Below are positions 60,345-64,000 of a DNA stretch of 64,000 bases, piece after piece; the stretch's first letter is position 1; every line of letters begins with the position of its first letter. The stretch lies in the NCBI GenBank assembly GCA_039545315.1, contig BCIM01000002.1:151369-215368 (forward strand), written 5' to 3'. Made by a program: the position numbers and the translations under genes. The notes under the pieces are model-generated. The model was given only the letters and a program-made list of their open reading frames with translations, searched no databases and was not told the DNA's origin. Source of the DNA: Kondoa malvinella. Taxonomy: Eukaryota > Basidiomycota > Agaricostilbomycetes > Agaricostilbales > Kondoaceae.

Positions 60345-61517
60345 ATGGCTGTCAATCTCACCTATAACGCCGAGCTAGAAGAGCTCCGAGTCGTTTTGCT
60401 GCCTCAATATGCCGGCGCAATACTTGGCCCACTAGCAGTCGCCAATACGCTCTACGTCCTTTTGGCTGGCTGCTGTTTGTTTTGCTCGCTTTCCCTTTGG
60501 TCTACATCATGGCCTCGCTTCTCTCGCTACAACAAGATTACCTTCTCTCTGATAGGCGAGTAGCTTCGTCCTCCGTTGATGAACGTGAAGCTAATATTCA
60601 ATGTACAGTGCTGCTCACTTTGGTGCAGGCCGCTCTCTCGTTCGAAGATCTCTTCTTCAACAGTGGCTCCACTGCGAAAGCTGAAGCTGAAGTTCGCCGG
60701 TACACAAATGTACAAGCTGTACAACCTTTTCCGGGTGGTGCAATCATGTTTCTCGCTCAGCTCTTCTTTCTAAAGCGAGCAAGATATGTAAGCTATAACA
60801 GGGAAGAGGAAGTCCGACGGATCTGACGCGCTTGAATGCAGTTCCTTCAGCAACGCTTCAGATGGTTGACCGCTGTGCTTTATGCCGGGGTTGTGATTGG
60901 CTTTGGTTCAGTCATTATCGTGACTGTGACAAATTGTGCGTCTTCATTACCGCGAGACATCTCTAGCTGATGTCTTTGTAACAGTCTTGTCCCGATACGA
61001 CGTTGGCAACAAAGCCGTTTACCTCATCGTCGCCAACCAAGTCTGGTTTTGGAGTTCCATGTTGACGGAAGCTGGTATCGCGGCTACTCTAGCCTGGCGA
61101 CTTTGGTCATACAAAGGCCATACCGACCCAGATGGACATCCTATCGAGCTTCGAGTCGATAACAAGGTCAATCGCATTGTTAGGTGTATTGTTGGCTCTG
61201 CTGCTCCTACTGCTGTCTTTGCAATCGTTGGAGCTGTGACGTACATGGCTACTAGATGGACTTGGTATTACTGGTCAGTGCAGACGACAATGTCTGACCT
61301 AGCCTGATTGTCCAACAGCCTCTGCTATATCTTCCTTCTCCCGATACCGGCACTGGAAACGCTATCATTCCTATACGTAGGCATCCTTTTACTGTCGCAT
61401 TGGCAAAAGCTAAAGTGGTTTTTAGGCATTAGCCGGCTATCCTGCTTTCTGCGAATGGGCAGCAGCTGCACCACGAGCAATTACTCTACCAGCTATTACA
61501 CCACCACCTCGGTCTAA
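60345..61517 (+). CDS. Seven-helix fungal membrane protein (DUF6534-like)
   Basis: Start MAVNLTYNAELEELRVVLLPQYAGAILGPLAVANTLYVLL. Hydrophobic helices follow in order, including YIMASLLSLQQDYL, TVLLTLVQAALSFEDLFF, AAVLYAGVVIGFGSVIIVTV, YLIVANQVWFWSSMLTEAGIAATLAWRLWS and GSAAPTAVFAIVGAVTYM. The final part, NRIVRCIVGSAAPTAVFAI...CYIFLLPIPALETLSFLY, resembles the C-terminal domain of basidiomycete DUF6534 proteins, where it ends near SxxxTLNxR. Introns near 60552-60606, 60788-60840, 60936-60984 and 61273-61318. A Ser/Thr/Tyr-rich tail (TSNYSTSYYTTTSV) is read, but its last joint is uncertain. Function unknown. Confidence 0.6.
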
Positions 61518-61868
61518 TGATCTCAGCAGCTCAAGTAACGCATGTTCAAAAGATTGGACCGATTCAGAGGTATGTCACTTGTTGTGTGTATTGTTTAGAC
61601 CTAACAAGAAAGCCAGTCTGGTCCTGAGATTGTCCCAGCATTGCTAAACAGCGACATGCGAGCTCTGGCGAATGGTGGGGAATTACCTTCAGTGCTTTGG
61701 GGTGAATCAATCCAAGGAAATTCGGCGTACGCCAAAGCGTAGGCTAAAACAAAAAGGGATATATGACTCGGTTGTAAAGTAGTGTGCAAGACTAGGGAAT
61801 ATGTACGAATTCGCTTGATCTCGTTGGTCTTGAACTATAGCGACGACGCGAAAGACCTTTTTGACAAG
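61518..61868. other. Intergenic region upstream of glutaminyl cyclase gene
   Basis: About 350 bp. An in-frame upstream Met near 61782 exists, but the signal peptide fits the Met at 61869. Confidence 0.4.
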
Positions 61869-63278
<1,410 letters not shown>

Positions 63279-63280
63279 TA

Positions 63281-64000
63281 CTAGAATAGACCCGGAATAA
63301 CAACCTTTCTGTCCTTTGGATACCCCTCAAAGTTTAGACGGTACCACTTTTGGCCATTCAGAGCTCTGGGAATCATGGTGCACAACTAGAACAACATCAG
63401 CAAGAGTTATTCTCGAGAAAGCAAGACTTACTTCAGCATAGAGGAAACACCAAGGCGGAGTGATGTACGTCTTCCAGTGCAACAAGGGCGAATCGAGGGA
63501 TTCTTTAGGCGGAGGCACAAAGGTGGAAGCGTTGTGCGCGAGGGTCCAGAGGTAGTGAAAGATTCCTTGAAGGTAAAGAAGAAAGGAATTGACGTCTTGC
63601 GCGACAATGGTTTGGAAGGACGTTTCTGGTAAAGCTGGTGGAATTGATAAAGTTGAAGAACAAGCTAGGGCGAAACCGAGCCATTCGACCCATTCGCATG
63701 TGTAGGAAGGGAAGGAAATGTAGTTGTATAAACCGCCGTGTGGGATCGAATATCGAGCTCGAGGTTTCCCATTTGCTGTTGGTCGTCGAAGGGAATAGAG
63801 AATTTCGTCGTGGTAGATGTTGCCAATGAAGCCAATGAACCATATCGCAATGCCTGACCAAAAAATGGGGTTCTCGAATGCGGAAGGAGCAAGAGCACCT
63901 TGGTTGATGGTGATTAGACTTGGGTGAGTGCGACCGCCTAGCCATGAGCCGAGTAGGTAGCCGTTGGCGAGGTTGAACAGAATAGCGGAAAGCATAACGG
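63281..64000 (-). CDS. Steroid 5-alpha-reductase-like enzyme (3' part; 5' end beyond window)
   Basis: The 3-oxo-5-alpha-steroid 4-dehydrogenase C-terminal domain is clear: PHGGLYNYISFPSYTCEWVEWLGFALAC (NADPH/substrate motif). The upstream NGYLLGSWLGG matches the NGYLQ-type motif of SRD5A1-like enzymes. Then FWSGIAIWFIGFIGNIYHDEILYSLRRP. After splicing out an intron (about 63390-63430) the end reads MIPRALNGQKWYRLNFEGYPKDRKVVIPGLF-stop. Stop codon at 63281-63283. The window starts the frame at MLSAILFNLANGY, but this is likely internal and the true N-terminal helices lie to the right. Probable ER sterol or lipid enone reductase. Confidence 0.82.

Overview
The window is eukaryotic nuclear DNA from a fungus, most likely a basidiomycete. 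Genes are packed on both strands and most are broken by many short introns (about 45-60 bp, GTRNGT...YAG). The gene content is fungal: a HOG1-type MAP kinase, NST1, HRQ1 helicase, a DUF3669 protein and DUF6534-like seven-helix proteins. I saw no rRNA, tRNA, CRISPR array or intact transposon. The class within Basidiomycota is not decided by what I can see.

Layout. 1-5.9 kb: 5' part of a lysine-ketoglutarate reductase gene with a mitochondrial-type leader (-), HOG1 MAP kinase (+), and a secreted Cys-rich protein (+). 6-12.3 kb: a broken copy of the 3' end of an ISH1-like gene, an F-box-type gene (-), and the full ISH1/MSC1-like stress protein (-) with signal peptide, about ten Ish1 repeats, 11-residue helix repeats and a C-terminal KNEL. 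12.7-25.9 kb: DUF1295 membrane reductase (+), BRCT protein (-), HRQ1 (+), TATA-binding protein (+), isochorismatase-family hydrolase (-), RFT1 (+) and a small single-pass membrane protein (-) whose CDS overlaps the end of RFT1. 26-33 kb: an HExxH protein (-) lying between the true 3' end of NST1 and a duplicate of that 3' end, then NST1 itself (-).

34-42 kb: a long disordered orphan protein (+) and the PP4 regulatory subunit PSY2/SMEK (-). 42-51 kb: DUF3669 protein (+), GFA/CENP-V-fold protein (-), amidohydrolase (+), a sugar-phosphate cyclase of the EEVS/DDGS type (+) and VPS52 (-). 51.8-64 kb: a multi-pass membrane protein, two tandem ceramide-glucosyltransferase-like genes, an alpha/beta hydrolase, a PFA5-like DHYC acyltransferase, a second seven-helix protein, a glutaminyl cyclase (all +), and a steroid 5-alpha-reductase-like gene (-) cut by the window edge.

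No biosynthetic cluster or defence system is convincingly assembled. The most interesting signals are: two gene-end duplications (ISH1 and NST1) that leave 3' fragments near the parent genes; very small exons (7, 11, 12, 17 and 19 nt) inferred from conserved motifs; a GC-AG intron; the LEA-like 11-mer repeats and KNEL tail of the ISH1-like protein; and a palmitoyltransferase that lacks two zinc-ligand cysteines. All intron-containing CDS coordinates are given as gene spans from start to stop codon, introns included. Splice sites were deduced by eye from reading frame and family conservation.
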